A DNA stretch of 64,000 bases, from positions 7,142,001-7,206,000 of the forward strand of contig NC_089037.1 of NCBI RefSeq assembly GCF_034140825.1, given 5' to 3'. Under the pieces are notes generated by a model, which made no database searches, was not told where the DNA came from, and saw only the letters and a program-made list of their open reading frames with translations. This document shows positions 1 to 17,702 of this stretch, in pieces. Each line of letters starts with the position of its first letter. The first letter of the stretch is position 1. Position numbers and translations under genes: made by a program. This stretch comes from Oryza sativa Japonica Group. Lineage: Eukaryota > Streptophyta > Magnoliopsida > Poales > Poaceae.

Positions 1-231
<231 letters not shown>

Positions 232-404
232 TCGACAGGCATGCTAGCTGCTCCACCTCCATGATCCTCGCCTCGCGAGTCCGATTAGCTTTTGTTGCTT
301 TCAAATGCTCGTTTCATATTCATCGTGTCCCACAAAAAAAGGAGTGTGTATGTGGTGTACGATTGGTGCACGCTCCTGCTGTTTTCTTCTCGTGATAAGA
401 CATA

Positions 405-410
405 AATAAA
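405..410 (+). terminator. Poly(A) signal of the Hb1 gene
   Basis: AATAAA lies 174 nt after the stop codon. It sits in a 3' segment (cataaataaagatggttttc) that recurs after the third phytoglobin gene at 7985-8004, so it is ancestral to the cluster. Confidence 0.7.
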
Positions 411-640
411 GATGGTTTTCTACGCTTGCATGCGCTTTTGAACAAACGAAAAAAAAGGAGAACTTTGGCGTGCCGTCAATGGATGAGTTGACCGGCACTC
501 GCTCGCGACAGGTCAAATTCTGACGTTGTGGACGTTTGCCAAAAAGGGAAATAGAAAGACTTCGCACGGAGGGAGACAGGCAGAGCAACCCATCCAGCCC
601 ATTCAAGACTGGGCCAAGGCGTGTTTCCACTGTGGATTGG

Positions 641-789
641 GAAAAGGTCCAATTTGACCCCCTCAATTGTAGGTCGAATTTTATTCGTATTCCCAATCAC
701 AAAACGGGAGTTGATATACCCGGCTTTAAGTTAAGAGATACGAACAAGATTCGATATATAGTTGAGGGAGTTATATTGGACTTTTCTTC
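641..789. mobile_element. Small terminal-inverted-repeat element (MITE-like foldback)
   Basis: The left arm (aaaaggtccaatttgaccc) and the reverse complement of the right arm (aaaagtccaatataactcc) match, and the match continues inward for about 50 bp through a ttattcgtat / cttgttcgtat segment. There is no coding capacity. A diverged half copy lies at about 5868-5964, upstream of the third phytoglobin gene. The superfamily is not assigned because no clear target duplication is visible. Confidence 0.6.
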
Positions 790-865
790 ATGGGGAAGAT
801 GAAACTGGATTGTATACAGATTTTACGGTGTTCTAACCAAGGGCCCAAAGAACTAACTCCTCTTA

Positions 866-1333
866 GACTGTGTTTGGTATGAAGGATTTTCAAAGGAAAA
901 AATCAAAGCAATTTGAAACTGTAGTATTTTTTTCTACCCTTGAAAGTCTTTAGAATGGAGGAATGGAGCCAACAATTCCTTTGGAAATGTTCTCTGTGAT
1001 TCAATCTTCCTTTACATTCAAAGGAAAAAAGATGTAGTGAAGACTAATGACAATTTTCCCATGGAAGTGACAACAAAGGAGAGAGCTAGTGCATTAGCTA
1101 AGGTTGAATTAATCTTTTATTTAAAGTATATCATGGTTCCCAAAAACTTGATAAGCAAGTAGACTAGATAAAAGGATGGATAAGATTTCAATAACATGTC
1201 AGTAGAGCCTAAATGAAAAGGATTTAGTACTAAGAAAATAAGATTAATATATAATAAAAAATCATGTCTTACAAACACCCTTCATCAATATTTCATTTTC
1301 TATATATTGTTTTCCACTTATTCAAACAGGGCC
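866..1333. mobile_element. Possible Tourist (PIF/Harbinger)-like MITE
   Basis: The left end, gactgtgtttgg, resembles the reverse complement of the right end, ggccctgtttga. This fits the common rice GGGCCTGTTTGG terminal family, with TTA and TAA next to the two ends. The interior is AT-rich and non-coding. The terminal repeats are short and imperfect, so this call is tentative. Confidence 0.35.
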
Positions 1334-1561
1334 TAAATCTTAGTCGCGCAATGTCAATTGTACGACTCTATCTTTGCATGAATAAATGATAAAAAGTACC
1401 ATGCATCTCTTTCCTATGTGAGGAGTATCCAAACATGCAATAGTAAGAAAAAGATACTAATAGCTAAGTTTTAGATAATTTTTCCTTTTAAATTACTTAT
1501 TCGATCAACAATCTGATTATATCATTATAATTAAATCTTCATAACAAAATTTTAAATGATA

Positions 1562-1639
1562 CTACCTCCGTCCCATAATATAAGGCATTTTGGATATACA
1601 ATTATAGCCAAAGTCCCTTATATTATAGGACGGAGTGAG
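1562..1639. mobile_element. Stowaway-like MITE, 78 bp
   Basis: The ends are inverted repeats (ctacctccgtcccataatat against the reverse complement of atattataggacggagtgag), flanked on both sides by the dinucleotide TA. This is the Tc1/mariner-type Stowaway signature. It is very short and close to a pure hairpin. Confidence 0.75.
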
Positions 1640-2098
1640 TACTATTCTAATATAAAAAAAATATATGTGTTGTAATTAAATCACTTCGGAGTTCAGAGAG
1701 GTGCCCGCACCCTGCCTTCCTCCATTGCCTCTGGCGTTAGAGCCTTTAAAACCATCACCACTCTCCATTGCCACCTAACTACTTCGATGAGGTGCCCCTG
1801 TCCTACCCCACCTCCTCCGTCTCCAGCAACTCCCACCACTAGATCTACCATCCCCACCACCTAACTACCTTACCAAGATTCTTCTATTGTTATTACCGCC
1901 TACCACCCTCCATCTCCACAACTCTAGCGAAGCATCATCGTCTCACTGTACTTCCATTGCCACTGCCCACAATGTGGTGAAAGAGAAAAGCATGGACATT
2001 TCTTTAGAGTAAAAGCGGACAGTTTATTCATTATCATCCACGTTTACATTCCTATTCATATCACAGGGAGGATTTGAAAACCAAAGATGACGCCCTTC
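1640..2098. other. Intergenic, no gene seen
   Basis: An AT-rich stretch is followed by a CT-rich low-complexity stretch (about 1690-1970). I see no open frame with family resemblance. Confidence 0.5.
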
Positions 2099-2506
2099 CT
2101 ATAAAGTAGAAGCAAACTTACAAACTAAGTTGTCAGCATCAAAATTACAAGGCTGACTTTCATGACGAAATTCTACTTTCACAGAATGCTTCTTTATTGC
2201 CTCAATATCATTAAGGACTACTAAATATTGGTGTCTTGGCTTCTCTGAGATGCTTCTAATAACCTCAAGGCAGTCTGAGACTACATAGACCTTTGACATG
2301 TTGCAGTCCATAGCTATTGCTAAGTTGCTAACCCTTCATTGCACCCAAGTGTCTCTAAATGGCTGAGTCAGAGAACCCTTCCCAGACCATAGTACTGGCT
2401 GCCACAAATTCACCTGATATAGTACGGCACACACTGCTCCAACAGCTCCCTTGTTATCCGATCGTGATATTGCTGCATCCAGATTTAACTTTTGACAATC
2501 TTCTAG
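2099..2506 (-). pseudogene. Broken RNase H-like (RVT_3) domain fragment
   Basis: Read on the minus strand, the first part carries KLNLDAAISRSDNKGAVGAV, the opening beta strand of the plant RVT_3 RNase H-like domain. After a frame change comes KVYVVSDCLEVIRSI, the second conserved block with its VxSDCLEVI core. The end, VEFRHESQPCNFDADNLVCK, matches the usual EFRHVxRxxNxxADxLA tail. Such domains occur at the 3' end of plant LINEs and in stand-alone host genes, and I cannot tell which this was. It has no intact start and at least one frameshift, so it is dead. It lies next to the duplicated phytoglobin promoter but is missing upstream of the sister gene. Confidence 0.65.
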
Positions 2507-2587
2507 AGGTAAAATGCCCAGGCATTTGTGCGTAGCCCTTCGGCTGCCAAACCTGGATCGGAACATCTGGCTAATTTGGCCCAAAAG

Positions 2588-3951
<1,364 letters not shown>

Positions 3952-4151
3952 TACGTGTGCACCTTCAAGCCTTCAAGAATCAAGATCCTCCATATATATC
4001 TCGACATCGTTCGTTGCTCGCCGATTGGTGTTATGTTTTTTTTTCCATTATATATATGCTCGTCTGATATATATTCTTCGCCGAGAATGGAGTGTCCGTG
4101 TGTGTACGTTGGATGCAAGCACTGTTGTTTTTCTACTCGTGACAAAATATT

Positions 4152-4157
4152 AATAAA
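4152..4157 (+). terminator. Poly(A) signal of the second phytoglobin gene
   Basis: AATAAA lies 201 nt after the TAA stop, in the position equivalent to the signals of the two sister genes. Confidence 0.65.
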
Positions 4158-4269
4158 GAGACATTTTTTTGTTCCACATGTCATGCATGCGCTTGGATAT
4201 GTAACATTTAGAAAAGAGAAGACAATTGGGGCAAGTACATCTCAGCCGACTTATATCATTTCGATCATT

Positions 4270-4632
4270 AGGATGTGGATTTTCATCCTTCGAAGAGACA
4301 TTCCCTCGTTATTTAAATATCATCTAAATAATTATAAAAACATATAGATTAATATGAAATATATCACTCTATAAACATGCAGGACCAAATTTCAACTTCT
4401 ACAAGTTTCAAAAAAAATAACAAATTAAACTGAAAATAGTTATTGCACATTTGTAACTATATTTGTTACTTTTGTTACAACTTGTAGTAGTTGAGTTTAA
4501 ACATGTATGTTTGTGAAGTGATATATTTCATATTAATCTACGTTGCCATTTTTTTTCATATTTTTTATGACTATTTAGGTGGCATATGTATAAAACAAGG
4601 GGATATTCTCTCGAGGGATAAAATCACTTTCC
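4270..4632. mobile_element. Foldback MITE, copy 1
   Basis: The two halves are extended inverted repeats. The left half has tttcatccttcgaagagaca, then catctaaataattat and gatatatttcat-like blocks; the right half mirrors them and ends ctctcgagggataaaat. It is non-coding. The same family recurs about 290 bp away (4918-5276), so the gap between the two phytoglobin genes was hit twice by one MITE family. Confidence 0.65.
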
Positions 4633-4917
4633 CCCGGTCATCCTATAAATTGGAGGCCCTGGCGCTAAACCTACGATAAGACCCTCTATTTTAAAAATAT
4701 CAGCAAGTAAAATAGTAGAGTTTACTTTTGACTGTGCATGTAAATTGAAGTTACAAATAAACTAATGTTATAGACTATTTCACTTAATGCCACATAATTT
4801 ACAATTCATTGTAATATTCATTATCTCTATGCTTTGCTCAGCCACAGACCACAGCCACGATGTGGCTGGTGATCTTCTATCCACATCAGAAGTATTGTCC
4901 CTAAATCCAATGTGGAA

Positions 4918-5276
4918 AAACTATTTTCATCCCTCGAGGGGATATCCCCTCGTTGTATGCATGTCACTCAAATGATTATGAAAAAAATTGAAAAAATTTA
5001 AGAAGATGTATTAACATGTGATATATCGCTCTACAAACATGCAAGTTCAAATTCAACTTCTACATCTCATAACGAAAAAAACAAATTTGATTGTGAATAT
5101 ATGTTAACTAGTTGTAGTTTAATTTGTTTTTTTCGTTGCGAGATGTAGAAGTTGCATTTAAACTTGCATGTTTGTAGAGTGATATATCACATGTTAATAC
5201 ATCTTCTCAATTTTTTTCATAACTATTTAAGTGACATGTAGATAACAAGGGGATATCTCCTCAAGGATGAAAATGC
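4918..5276. mobile_element. Foldback MITE, copy 2 of the same family
   Basis: The left arm has tttcatccctcgaggggata and the right arm has tatctcctcaaggatgaaaa. The middle carries mirrored copies of agtgatatatcacatgttaa and gcaagttcaaattcaacttc. Arm identity is higher than in copy 1, so this copy is probably younger. Confidence 0.65.
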
Positions 5277-5867
5277 ACTCCCATCTAATGTGCTCCCTCT
5301 AAACAATAAAAGAGCAACGCACGACTAACAACGGCTGGATTTATATAGGAGAACACAGTATAAACACATGGACAGCCAAGCTAGGAAGCTTACTAACCTC
5401 ACCGGTGATGGTTTTTTTAAGCTTAGGAAAATCATTGCACCCTTATGAAATGATTATGTTTTATTTACGAAATATAAAAAAAAATAATCTTCAATATCTA
5501 GAACGGTGTGATCACATAGTTGTCATGAGCTATGTGTATTTCAGGGGACTATAATTACCCTCAAAGACTTATCAAAGCAAAAGAAAAAAAAACATACTCG
5601 TTCCAGCGAGATCACTGGAGGAGGGGATGTGAAACTTACAAAGATGGAATGGGGATGTCCTGAAACCTATTAAAACACAATATTTGATTGAATTAAAACC
5701 TATAAGAGCCTTTAGTTTTGGGAGCCCTTGTGCGGTCGAGCACCCCGCATCTGCCTACGAGATCTTTGTTAAAGTTAAATTGTACAGTTAGTGTATATAT
5801 ATAGTAAATAACAAGTAGATTTTTTAACGCAAAATTTATCAATGTTATGGATAAGGTATATCTCATA
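5277..5867. other. Intergenic, no gene seen
   Basis: AT-rich sequence between the MITE pair and the next duplicated promoter. I see no conserved coding frame. Confidence 0.45.
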
Positions 5868-5964
5868 TACTTGAGAAATGCTCCGTATCTGGTTTTGCGG
5901 TTAAGCGACATGAATAAAACTCAACCTATAATTGAGGGATATAAAGTGGACCTTTTTCTTGTAA
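5868..5964. mobile_element. Partial copy of the 641-789 TIR element
   Basis: The segment cctataattgagggatataa followed by gtggacctttttctt matches one arm and part of the interior of the element at 641-789. The other arm is diverged. Confidence 0.45.
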
Positions 5965-5989
5965 CAATATGTATTAAGTTAGGCCAAAA

Positions 5990-7650
<1,661 letters not shown>

Positions 7651-7698
7651 GCGTACTGCCTCAGCTTCATGCATGATTCTCCATCGACGTCCCGTGTA

Positions 7699-7846
7699 AA
7701 TCAATTTAACTATTTGTCACTCTTATGATATGACAATTAACGATTTACCCCTCACTGTCTATAACATGTGGGTCCTCATGTGTCTATGACGTATGGGTCT
7801 AGTGGTAAATCGTTAAGCACCATTCGTAAGAGTGACAAATAGTTGA
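7699..7846. mobile_element. TIR element within the predicted 3' UTR of the third phytoglobin gene
   Basis: The arms aactatttgtcactcttatg and the reverse complement of cgtaagagtgacaaatagtt match almost perfectly, and inner segments (aacgatttacccct / gtggtaaatcgtt) also pair. It sits between the stop codon (7650) and the AATAAA at 7989-7994. The stop-to-signal distance is about 150 nt longer than in the sister genes, close to the size of this element. Confidence 0.7.
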
Positions 7847-7988
7847 AAGCCCATGTTGATTTCGTTGCTTGATCGCCCATTCACTTTGTGCCATTTAATT
7901 TGCTCGTTTAATTTTTCTGAGTGTGTCGGTGTGTACGTTACAATTGTTGTAAGCACGGCCTGATGTTTTGTTCTTGTGATTCAACATA

Positions 7989-7994
7989 AATAAA
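7989..7994 (+). terminator. Poly(A) signal of the third phytoglobin gene
   Basis: AATAAA within cataaataaagatggttttc, the same segment that follows Hb1 at 401-420. Confidence 0.65.
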
Positions 7995-8047
7995 GATGGT
8001 TTTCTTCTGTGTTTAAGCTTCGATATGTAGGAGTTGTTTGGATGATG

Positions 8048-8482
8048 CTTAGAGCATGGCCTATCGTATTCCTTTGTGAAGCCTAATCCTAAAATTTGGA
8101 TTTCTTATGTGAAAAACGTGCTCTAACGATTCCCTTCAAATATGTCTTAAAAATTTACATTTTGTCCTCCTTTCTCGTTCTCCATAAATCAGAAAGCACT
8201 CTCTTCACAAAGTTTTTTAAAAAAAACTCTAAACCAGAATGCATTCTCTTCACAAAGTCGGAAAGCGCTCTCATTCTCAATTTTCTTCCTACGGCAAGAA
8301 GAAAGATATGTGCATAGCAATTTATAGCAAGAGATGTGCATAGCAATTTCTGTTTCCGTGGTAGTTAAGACTTAAGAGTAGCCCACATTTTATTATTGAG
8401 AGTTATTTTTTGCACCTTAAATTTTATTTGGGATTCACGGAAACTAAATTTTGTGGATGGATCTTGGTGATGCTCTTAACAT
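8048..8482. mobile_element. Possible non-autonomous DNA transposon
   Basis: The left end (agagcatggccta, with aaaatttggat inside) loosely mirrors the right end (reverse complement agagcatcaccaagatccat, with aaaatttag inside). The interior has short internal duplications (gcactctcttcacaaagt, twice; catagcaatttata, twice). There is no coding capacity and no clear target duplication. Confidence 0.3.
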
Positions 8483-8795
8483 TGCAAACGAGGTGTGACT
8501 TGCCACAGTTGCACACCTTACATAAGGTCGAGCAGAGAGCTGGGACCTGGGAGCCTGGGAGCAGAGCCGCTTGCCATCGAAAACAACACTAGAAAATATT
8601 GAAACGCACGACAATTTCGACATGACCAATATAGTTTGCTGCCAATTACCATATACCACGACCGTCAAAACAAGAAGCTGAAGCATCCAGCACAGTAAAA
8701 CACGGTTCAACAACATCCAGGGAGATAACAACGGAAGCATAAAAGTCTAATATGACGATTGATTTAACCAGTCCATGAACCCGGCGAGTGACGCT

Positions 8796-11068
<2,273 letters not shown>

Positions 11069-11779
11069 CTAGCTGCTGCTTCTTCTTCTTCCCCGGGGCT
11101 CTCTCCCCTTTGTCTCTCTAGCTCCTTGCTGCTGCGGCGGCGGGGGGAGAGGAGGCTGGATGTTCGCCGATTTATACGGTGCGAGCTAGGGTTTGGTCTG
11201 AAGAGGAGGGGAGCGTGGAGTGTAAGACGGGCAGCCGAAATGGTCCGCACAATCCGAGGGAATAGTTGGCCCAGCTGCGCCTCTAGTTAGTGGGCCGGGC
11301 AAGTTCTTGCCGAGGTAGATGATGATGGAATAAGTTCCCCTACCATCCCTCAACTTTACGTCGAGTCTGTGGTGTCCCTAATCTCCAATATCAGAAATCT
11401 TCACCCCTTAAATGTTCAAAACCGTGTAAAATAGGTCTCATATCAGTATATATGGGTGTTTTCACTGACATGGCATCCCAGTTAGCAATCTAGACCCACA
11501 TGTAAGGGAGACGAATAAAAATGTGGGGTATGCATCCCTTCTTTCTTCTCTTTTCTCTTTTCTCTTCTCTTTTCTTTCTCTTCGCCGTAGAGAAGGATGT
11601 GGAAGCGGGTGGCGGCAAGACCACAAGAGTCTAGAGCGAGTAGGCAGAGCAACGCGCCCGCGTGGAGCGGAGCAGGGGCGCCAGCGGCAGAGAAGAGAGC
11701 GACTGCGGGCGAGCGCGGCAGCGGGCGGCGGCGAGCGGCTTGCTCCGCTCACCGCTCCGCCAGCTGGCTTCGCCTGCTT

Positions 11780-12140
11780 CATCCTCGCAACTACCTCACC
11801 GCCGGCCATGCCATTCTCCTACGTTGCTATGGCCTCTAGCTCTGCGTCCTCTTCTCGCAAGCCGGTTCCCATCGCCACAGCCAGCGCCCATCGATTAGTT
11901 CCATTGCCGGCAGCGGCGGCGGTCGTGGCGGCACCTACGCCCTCGCCGTCAAACCTAGCACGGTCTCCGAGACCCCTTCTCGTACTTCTCCGGGGAAGAT
12001 ACCTATCTCACCGCCTCCGATCTGGTGGCCGCTTCCGTCATCTCCTCCCACCTCTCCGTTGTGGGGGATGGCGCCGACCTCTCCAAGGTCGGGATCTTCC
12101 TCAACTCCACGGCGCGGCACCGCTCTGTAAATGGCATATG
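11780..12140 (+). pseudogene. Captured gene fragment(s) inside the Pack-MULE
   Basis: In one frame the end of this segment reads DTYLTASDLVAASVISSHLS followed by KVGIFLNSTARHRS, which looks like genuine conserved protein. The preceding part (GGTYALAVKPSTVSETP) lies in a different frame. This pattern suggests one or more exons of a host gene carried by the transposon and since decayed. I could not identify the parent gene. The sequence is far richer in GC than the flanking DNA. Confidence 0.4.
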
Positions 12141-12347
12141 GGCTCTGTAATTTTTTTATTCCTTCTTTGCTGACTAGGCGGATGCCATGTCAGCAAAACC
12201 ACCCATATATAATGCTATGGGACCTATGCTATGGGACCTATTTTGTACGGCTTTGAACATTTGAGAGGTGAAGATTTCTGGTATTTGAGATTAGGGACCT
12301 CGGACTGACTCAACGTGAAGTTGAGGGACAATAATGAACTTATCCTA

Positions 12348-12910
12348 TCTTACTATAAAGTTATAACCCACTAATTCTAAAGCTCAACATGCAAAGATGT
12401 CACATCATAATACATTAACAATATATCACATCATCATCCATTAACAATTATTACATTTAAACATCATACAAGCATGTTATCTTATCTATAATTTTATAAT
12501 TTATTAAATTTTAGAGTTTAAAAATGTAAACATGTTAAATCATCACTCCAAATAATTCACATAATATTTCAATATATATCTTCATCATTTATGATAATAT
12601 CATATATACCTATATGGTACATCCTCACTTAGTTAGTGTTATTTCTCTCTTCTCCCATTAAATCATATCACATCAATTATTTTTAGCCTTAAATGATTAA
12701 TCTATGGTCCAAACTATCTCACTCCCTTTATTCTCTTATAATACTTCAATATCTTACTTTTACATTTGAATCGTCTATATACTATTTAAATTTAAATTAT
12801 CATAAACCATATCAACTTATGTAAGTATATGTTGTTAGCCATCTTACATATTATTTTTACTTATTGTTATCATACTGAAATCCCGCAGCAACGCGCCGGG
12901 TTTCACCTAG
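12348..12910 (+). mobile_element. Non-autonomous Helitron (563 bp) nested in the Pack-MULE
   Basis: The 5' end is TCTTACTATAAAG and the 3' end is CTAG, preceded by a GC hairpin (cccgcagcaacgcgccggg). It is inserted between A (12347) and T (12911), as Helitrons require. The interior is AT-rich and non-coding. Removing it brings the last bases of the host Mutator-like element together, so it is younger than that element. Confidence 0.75.
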
Positions 12911-12923
12911 TTCCGTAGATGAT

Positions 12924-13693
12924 TGGTCACTAAAAAAAATTAGGAAATGCCTTTTTTTTTTCTTCAAGAAGTAAACGTTCTTGTACTAGTTAGATGCTTA
13001 GTTTGAGTTGATTTTTTCAGTTATACAGACTCATAAGAAAGTACGTGAAGATCCCTTCTAATCATCAGACTAATTCTATGTCACGAAAATTACTTATAGC
13101 AGTAAGAATCCAAGACCAGTTCATCAACTGGTAAATACTGGAGCAGTTGGAGGCCTGAAGAAGGTGCAAGGCAAAACACCTGACAAGCCAAATGTTGCAC
13201 GCTTTTGAAATTATCTAATGCGTGTGTGCAGAGTATAATACTAAAAGGTTTACTGTTTGTACTAATAATAATACAATAAACTAACAATTCAGCGATTTCT
13301 GGCCGACGAGTTGCTCTCTCGAGTAATCACCTCTATCTGGTCACGATCAAGAAATTAGACCCCTTCTGTCACATCAGCAGATCAGCTCAAGTGCTCAACC
13401 ACTACACAAGTACACGATCAAGTAGGCAAGTAGTACGCGTTGGCGTTGGAGGGAGTCCACACATCATTGCACGAAAAAGCGGCGTCTGCAACTACCGTAG
13501 CCGGAACATGTCAAACCTCGTTCGAGCCCTGGTATATAAATACACCCGGCGACGCCATGTCCGCTCCACGAACAACGCAACACCAAGCTTAGCTAATCTC
13601 ACAGTCACCGAGCTGAGGTAGCTGGCGAGATAGATATAGCTAGCACAGAGAGCAAAAATTTCCTAGCGAGATCACTTTAATTCGCCGGCGTGC
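12924..13693. other. Upstream region of the first peroxidase gene
   Basis: I see no gene. A TATA-like tatataaata (13532-13541) about 155 bp before the ATG is the likely core promoter. The rest is unremarkable. Confidence 0.45.
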
Positions 13694-14881
<1,188 letters not shown>

Positions 14882-14928
14882 TCATCAGGTTGATCAGCGT
14901 CTCCGTGAAATTGTTTGTTGAAAGGAAA

Positions 14929-17162
14929 CCAGTTGGGTGGCCCGCGCAATTGCGCGGTTAGCACCTATACAAAATTATATATCTTTAATATGATTTTATT
15001 TAAAATTTATTAAATAGTTATATTGTTGTTAAGACTTTGAAATTTCAAATCTTATCATTTCCATGTTTCTAATTTTATATTTTTTATTAAAAGTCACACC
15101 AGTTGCTATCTGTTACTTCTGTTATATCCTTCTTTATTTGCTTGTCCGATCTGGCACTGTTTCTATTCATTCTATTTGGAGCCTTTCAAAATTAGATCTT
15201 ATGGTTTTTAGAGTTTATTGTCCCGTTGGGTTTCGATTTTATAATTTTTAGAAGTCCCGTCAAACGCTACCATTATACTCCTATACGGCTCATCCACTAC
15301 CTCTTCTTTTTTATTGTCGTTGTTATTTTCAAAATAGAACATAATTATCGCTTGGGTTCATTTTTTACTTTCTAAGAAGTTCCGCCAAAACGTCAGCAGC
15401 TTTGTCAATGTGCTCCTCTATGGCTCGCCCGTTGCCTTCCTTCTTTATTGTCATTGAGATTTTAAAATCAAACATGAATATCATTGAAGTTTTTTTTTAC
15501 TTTTTAGAAGACCGAACTTTTAAAGTTGGACCTTATAGTTTTTATAATTTATTGTCTCGTTAGAATTCATTTTTTATAATTTTTTGAAATCACGTCAAAC
15601 GATGCCACTATATTCCTGTACGACCCGTCCGCCGCTTACTCTTTATATTCATTGGGATTCTAAAAACCGGACATAACTATCATTGGAATTCATTTTTTAA
15701 TTTCTAGAAGTCACACCAACCATCCGCGGCTTTGCCATTGTACTCCTGTACAACCCGTCCACTGCCTCTTCATTTTATTATCATTGAGATTTAAAAAATC
15801 AAATATGATTATCATTGGTTTTTTTTTTACTTTATAGAAGTCCCGCCAACCACCTTAACCGGTTGCTTCACGGCCTGCCCGTCATCCTTCCTTTTGTTAA
15901 TAGTTTTTAGATGTCCCATCAACCACCATCACTCTACTCCTTTATAGGCCTATTACTTAAATAATCTCGTCATATGTTTTAGATGATCTTTGTCTTTCAA
16001 TAGTCTTTATTTTTTATCACCAATTTTAGTTATTTATAAATTGTATTCCTAGTTAAATCTTATTTTTCTTTTTCTAATTTCATAATTTATTTTTATTTTT
16101 TATTTCGAATTTTAACTAATATTGTATTGTGTTCTTTTAATATTTATTTCAGTCTTCTTAAAATGGAAAATTGGAACCATGCCATTATAATTTTGTAAAA
16201 TTTGAGATATGCCATCATGACCCACATGTCATTGACTCATATGGGTCCTATATGTCATTGAGATACCGATGACATATCTCAAACTTTGCAAAATTATAAT
16301 GGCATGATTCCAATTTACTTTTAAAATTGTATTCATACTTGAATTATATTTTTAATTTGTCTAGTTTCAGATTTTATTTTATTTTTCATTCCGAATTTTA
16401 ATTAATCTCGTATTGGGTTCTTATATGTACTCTTATTTCAATATTTCATATATCTAATTCTAAATTTTAGTTAATTTTAAATTGTATTCCTAGTTGAACT
16501 CTTCTTTTTTTTTCTAGTTTTGATTTTTTTATTTTTTTTCTGAATTTTAATTAATCTCGTATTGGGTTTTTATATGGACTCTTCTTCCAATATTGCTTAA
16601 TTTTAATTCTAAATTTTAGTTATTTTTAAATTATATTTCTACTCAAACTCTTCTTTCTTTTTTTTTCTAATTTTGGATTTCATTTTTTTATTATGAATAT
16701 TAATTAATCTCGTATTGGATTATTATATGGACTCTTTTTTTCAATAGTACTTATTTTTAATTCCGAATTTCAGTTATTTTTAAATTGTATTTCTAGTTGG
16801 ACTCTCCTTTTCTTTTTTTTCGATTAATGTTAGAATTTCTAGCCTCCATAGCAAACGCGATACCTCCTTTTAAAGCTGTTTTTAATAATATAGTTATTTT
16901 TAAATTGTATTTCTACTCGAACTCTTCTTTCGTTTTTTCAAATTTCGGATTTATTTTATTTTTTATTCTGAATATTAATTAATCTTGTATTGGGTTCTTA
17001 TACGAACTCTCTTTTCAACCGTACTTATTTTTAATTCCGAATTTCAGTTATTTCGAATTTCTAGTTGGACTCTCCTTTTCTTTTTCTCCGATTAATGTGG
17101 AAATTTCTAGCCCCCACAGCGAACATGGTGCCTCCTTTCAATTTGTTTAGTAATATAATAGA
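14929..17162 (-). mobile_element. Non-autonomous Helitron, 2.2 kb, minus orientation
   Basis: Read on the minus strand, it starts TCTATTATATTACTAAAC and ends CTGG, preceded by a perfect palindrome CCGCGCAATTGCGCGG, and it sits between A and T. The interior is AT-rich with no Rep/helicase. Two families of degenerate internal repeats fill it. One carries gaagtcccgccaaccacc-like cores (15251, 15376, 15587, 15706, 15837 and 15910). The other carries attaatctcgtattgggttc (from about 16390 to 17000). A second copy of the 5' terminal segment lies inside at about 16839-16895. Confidence 0.75.
16168..16318. mobile_element. MITE nested in the 2.2 kb Helitron
   Basis: Arms of about 48 bp: aaattggaaccatgccatta on the left against the reverse complement of taatggcatgattccaattt on the right. 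A diverged single arm of the same family lies at 38966-38998, next to the GID8-like gene. Confidence 0.7.
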
Positions 17163-17702
17163 TTGCACATGTGTTTTATGTTTTAATTTCGTTTAGTTAT
17201 TTCTTTTCTATGAAGATTGAAATGTACACGTGAATTAATAATTAGCTACGCAAAAAGGTAAAAATGAATAGCTTCTATCAAAAGAGAAATGGTTTGACAG
17301 ATACTTTCTAAGACGAAGTAACGACGGAATTAAGCACAAAAGGATAATTAATCATGCATTCAAGGCGCAATGGCACAACATGCAAAAACACTCGTGCATA
17401 CAGCCATCAAATTTCTTGTCTAGTACAAACATCCAGCAGCATAAATAGCACAAGTCATTGCATAAAACTATGTTAAACTCAAACGCTGAACACAGCCGGA
17501 GAAGACGTTTACATGGAGGTCAAAGTTTGTTGTTGGGTAAGTATATGTCGCTCGAACGACTATGCTAACGAAGTTACAGGCCAGCAGATGAAATGCTGTT
17601 TCAGCTTCTTCAGATTTTTCTTTTCTTAACTAAAACGGCAACACCAAGGCTACATAAGAGCTACTACAACACTTGAATACAAATTGGGTCGGTTTTACAC
17701 TT

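Larger units (their letters stand above)
11324..12914. mobile_element. Mutator-like element (Pack-MULE type) with a nested Helitron
   Basis: Long terminal inverted repeats of about 150 bp: the left arm runs from gatggaataagttcccc through ccctcaactttacgtcgagt, and the right arm is its reverse complement, ending near aacttatcctattcc once the inserted Helitron is ignored. A 9-bp direct repeat, gtagatgat, flanks it (11315-11323 and 12915-12923), the hallmark of Mutator insertions. There is no transposase. The interior (about 11590-12140) is GC-rich and coding-like, as in Pack-MULEs that carry gene fragments. Confidence 0.8.

Noticed and set aside
4491-4679. Open frames within the foldback MITE pair (4.3-5.3 kb)
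   Set aside because: AT-rich, very short, and located inside inverted-repeat DNA.
11523-12173. A 216-codon open frame as a host gene
   Set aside because: It lies within the terminal repeats of a Pack-MULE, and the only conserved-looking protein sequence is in a different frame.
15251-17060. CRISPR-like or satellite array
   Set aside because: The repeats are degenerate and irregularly spaced, and they lie within clear Helitron ends in a plant genome.
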